Below, piece by piece: positions 61,901 through 64,000 of a stretch of DNA of 64,000 bases. The notes beneath the pieces are model-generated. The model saw only the letters and a list, made by a program, of their open reading frames with translations. It was not told the DNA's origin and ran no database searches. The translations under genes were made by a program, and so were the position numbers. Numbering within the stretch: the stretch's first letter is position 1; the number at the start of each line of letters is the position of its first letter. The stretch covers positions 132,967 through 196,966 of the forward strand of contig CAWDWG010000006.1 of NCBI GenBank assembly GCA_963805985.1, written 5' to 3'. Source of the DNA: Bog-257 sp963805985. GTDB lineage: Bacteria > Acidobacteriota > Terriglobia > Terriglobales > Acidobacteriaceae.

Positions 61901-63241
61901 CTACTTCCGGGCCACAGTCTGCGGAACGAGCTTCTCCAGCCTTGACAGACGCTCTTGAAACTCGCGGTTCTGTTCCTGCAGGGCCCGAATTTCGCTCTGT
62001 TGCGTCGCAACGAGCTTGGCCTCCGATTCTGCCCGTCGGTACTGTTTCTGGACCTCATCTAGTAACAAGATGGGGAGGAACTGATATCTGACAGTAATGG
62101 GATTGCCCTCAGCATCATTCGCTACCAGCTCCGGATAGAGCTCGGCGACTTCCTCGGCGATTAGACCGTACTGCAGCGTACGCGGCCCTTTGTCATACTC
62201 GGGCCTATACAGGAAGGTGACCGGCCGTAATTTCAGCCAAGCGCGACTCGAATCGTCCAGATCACGAATCTGTTCCTTGAAGCGCCGCGATGAGACCATC
62301 GTGCCGAGCTGACCACTCGGGCTGACTACTACGCCGAACCCTTGAGAACCCACGGACGCGCCATAGATGCCAGCGATGTAGGTCGCAACCTGGGGGCCAT
62401 AGCCGCTGCCTGTGTCACCCCCGATGCGAATCGTACTGTCCTCACCACACGGATAAGGGCAACCAAGGTTAGCAATGTAGATGTTATTGTTGCCGTTCGT
62501 CAGGTGTTGGCCCGCCCCAGCACCATAGAAGGAATTGTACTGAGCGGTGGTGTTTAGGTCGCCGGACAACGAGCCGGTGAAGGTATTTCCAAGTCCAGCT
62601 GTGTTGGAGTAACCAGAAGACTCGCCGTAGAAAGTGTTGCCGCTACCAATGCTGTTGTTAGTTCCAGCTTCCGCACCAAAAAAAGTGTTGTCATAACCGG
62701 TAGCGTTGTTGCTCCCAGCAGCTGCGCCAGAAAAGGTATTGTCGTACCCTGTACTGTTCCTGTAGCCAGCCTCGTACCCGAAGAATGTATTGTCGTAGGC
62801 GGTGGTGTTGTTATACCCGGCCCAGAAACCGGAGAACGTGTTCTGTACGCCGAAGCCAGCCACGTTACTAAAACCCGCGCCGACCCCGACGAACAGATTG
62901 CTGTCAGACGAGCGTCCGATACCGAGAACGCCATTACCTTCAATCTGATAAACCGCAGCGCTGTTGACGCTGCCGTTAACGTCCAACTTTGCTACTGGAC
63001 TAGTTGTCCCCACGCCGATGTTTCCTGCACTGGCCTGATAGATCGCCGAATCAACCAGGAACGACGGCGCTGCCCAGATGGGGATATAGTTCACGGTGCC
63101 CATGCCACCAAGTATCGGCCCCGTTGGTGGAGAGACGGTTCGTTCGGAGGCGGTGGAAGCGTGGTTGGTTGCCTGCTGTGCGATGCTCTTGGAAGCCAGC
63201 AGCAAGATTGTCAGGGCAATAGCGAAGCTGATTCGGCGCAT
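61901..63241 (-). CDS. secreted repeat protein with C-terminal S74 intramolecular-chaperone domain
   Basis: The protein has 446 residues with AAAGGAGC upstream. The signal peptide (ISFAIALTILLLASKSIAQQ) is followed by a YadA/trimeric-head-like repeat region (about 140-255) with recurring YDNTFFGYEAG, GNTFYGESSG, YNSFYGAGAG words. The C-terminus is a peptidase S74 domain (SSRRFKEQIRDLDDSSRAWL, the SSR-FK-I signature; LRPVTFLYRPEY; YGLIAEEVAELYPEL) and a coiled coil. S74 domains help fold trimeric phage or surface fibres and then self-cleave. With a signal peptide and no phage genes nearby this is probably a surface fibre. Confidence 0.85.
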   Translation of the reverse strand: MRRISFAIALTILLLASKSIAQQATNHASTASERTVSPPTGPILGGMGTVNYIPIWAAPSFLVDSAIYQASAGNIGVGTTSPVAKLDVNGSVNSAAVYQIEGNGVLGIGRSSDSNLFVGVGAGFSNVAGFGVQNTFSGFWAGYNNTTAYDNTFFGYEAGYRNSTGYDNTFSGAAAGSNNATGYDNTFFGAEAGTNNSIGSGNTFYGESSGYSNTAGLGNTFTGSLSGDLNTTAQYNSFYGAGAGQHLTNGNNNIYIANLGCPYPCGEDSTIRIGGDTGSGYGPQVATYIAGIYGASVGSQGFGVVVSPSGQLGTMVSSRRFKEQIRDLDDSSRAWLKLRPVTFLYRPEYDKGPRTLQYGLIAEEVAELYPELVANDAEGNPITVRYQFLPILLLDEVQKQYRRAESEAKLVATQQSEIRALQEQNREFQERLSRLEKLVPQTVARK

Positions 63242-63367
63242 GGACGCTCCTTTCGGGAGTGAGATTGTGGGAGCGAGGGTGAATCTGGGCCTGAGCGCTG
63301 GAATTTTGGCCCCGAAGATGAACCGTTGTCAATCCATATAGCGGTGCTGGCCCAATGGCGCCGCAAG

Positions 63368-63466
63368 TCAGAACAGCTTGCGACCCACTAAACCAGCCAC
63401 ACCCAGAATCCCAGAACCGACCAGCATGGTGCTGCCGACCTCAGGAACCGAGGTTGTGGGCGGCAT
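63368..63466 (-). pseudogene. orphan PEP-CTERM sorting tail
   Basis: Thirty-two codons from an ATG at 63466 to a TGA at 63368 encode VPEVGSTMLVGSGILGVAGL followed by VGRKLF, a textbook PEP-CTERM sorting motif, hydrophobic helix and basic end. In this frame a TAG lies just upstream of the ATG (about 63483), so nothing larger is attached. The preceding gene ends in a different frame 8 bases before the ATG. It is most likely the remnant of an exosortase substrate, or a frame broken by a sequence change. Confidence 0.7.
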
Positions 63467-63474
63467 CTCCACCC

Positions 63475-63942
63475 CTAGGGCAATTGGTTTCTATCTGATT
63501 CCCGCACGCTGTGCAGGGAGATGGTCGCCGGCTTGAGGTCTGGCCAAGTACTCACGTCGACTTTATCGGGCGCGGTAACCGAGAAGATCTGGTCCGCGGT
63601 GTAGTTGGGCATGTGATAAAACCGGCGGGTTTTACGGCTCCAGTAAACGACTAGCGCATAGTTCGGTATGTGCCCGCCCGAGCTCCTCATGCGGATTACC
63701 AGGAAGCGCGAGTCCGGCGTCCACTGCGCCCCATCCGCCACGTATCCCTGTTGCCCGTCAGCAGAAGAGAAATCATGTTGAGCAAGCGGTGTACCGTCGC
63801 TGCGTTGAATTGCGATGCGACTCTCCGTCTGTCCGGAAATCACCGCGGTTAGCTGCCCGTCGGGCGACGCGAGACCTGTCGGGTCATTTGGATTGGGCGG
63901 GCCAATCAGAAGCGAAAACGCTAGTATGAGGGCGGGCATCAT
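63475..63942 (-). CDS. small secreted hypothetical protein
   Basis: The protein has 155 residues from an ATG ATG pair at 63942. ALILAFSLLIG is a weak signal sequence. The domain has LASPDGQLTAVISGQTESRI, QWTPDSRFLVIRMRSSGGHI and YALVVYWSRKTRRFYHMPNY, resembling one or two blades of a WD40/TolB-like propeller (PDGQ, PDSR words). I do not recognise the family. An orphan PEP-CTERM tail follows 8 bases after its stop. Confidence 0.6.
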   Translation of the reverse strand: MMPALILAFSLLIGPPNPNDPTGLASPDGQLTAVISGQTESRIAIQRSDGTPLAQHDFSSADGQQGYVADGAQWTPDSRFLVIRMRSSGGHIPNYALVVYWSRKTRRFYHMPNYTADQIFSVTAPDKVDVSTWPDLKPATISLHSVRESDRNQLP

Positions 63943-64000
63943 ACGGCGCTAGTCTGGGCTGGCATTTGATACCCAAGCAGGCTCAAAGTCAAGTGTCCAC

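Noticed and set aside
61727..63241. tRNA plus S74 protein as the edge of a prophage or integrative element
   Set aside because: No integrase, no duplicated tRNA end and no phage structural genes are visible; the S74 protein has a signal peptide.

Overview
The window is a stretch of GC-rich bacterial chromosome. It most likely comes from an acidobacterium of the Terriglobia (Acidobacteriales) type. That is an inference from content: a TPR protein with a family-typical HMPSHIFARLG segment, a DUF1326 protein, a Ser/Thr kinase fused to a TolB-like propeller, an UpxY-type antiterminator, a PEP-CTERM tail, and many palindromic intergenic repeats. No rRNA is present and there is one tRNA (Pro, GGG). 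No prophage, integrase, transposase or CRISPR array was seen.

Layout. 1-7.7 kb: the end of a TPR gene, a 58-bp tandem repeat, a dipeptide-type ABC permease broken by three frameshifts, an unknown ORF bracketed by inverted repeats, a CNNM/CorC membrane protein, and two paralogous secreted proteins that share a 5' leader. 7.9-19.5 kb: a YdiJ-like FAD/Fe-S oxidoreductase, pyrophosphatase, a membrane-anchored MutS homologue, a PAP2-Wzi fusion, a DUF4184 protein and two tandem GT2 glycosyltransferases. 19.5-33.5 kb: a complete exopolysaccharide locus, all on the minus strand. It runs from an UpxY antiterminator through TetR, Wza, Wzz, FkbM methyltransferase, Wzy, GT2, Wzx, methyltransferase, GT4 and acetyltransferase to a final GT2. 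33.8-41 kb: L-lactate dehydrogenase, a VapBC pair, 2-oxoglutarate dehydrogenase E1, a CobB sirtuin, and feoAB with a Fur-like box over the feoA start. 41.4-57 kb: mostly housekeeping and envelope genes (aminotransferase, chagasin-like inhibitor, SLC13-type transporter, MetX-like hydrolase, BON lipoprotein, APC permease, thioredoxin, LexA, SRPBCC, CreD, kynureninase-like enzyme, DUF1326, DinB). 57.2-64 kb: the kinase-propeller, a DsbA-like protein, TetR, tRNA-Pro, a secreted S74-chaperone protein, an orphan PEP-CTERM tail and a small secreted protein.

The genes that clearly work together are the exopolysaccharide operon (regulator, export, chain length, polymerase, flippase, decoration), feoAB, and vapBC. 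Most other genes are single units separated by hairpins and repeats.

Two whole-window patterns stand out. First, five conserved genes (corC, wzz, cobB, feoB, APC permease) each carry exactly one +1 insertion in an otherwise intact frame. In the permease the insertion is in a G run. This suggests sequence or assembly errors rather than five independent gene deaths. Second, the intergenic DNA is rich in several families of palindromic or inverted-repeat elements. They include two near-full copies of a MITE-like element with 23-bp terminal inverted repeats, and a four-hairpin block.
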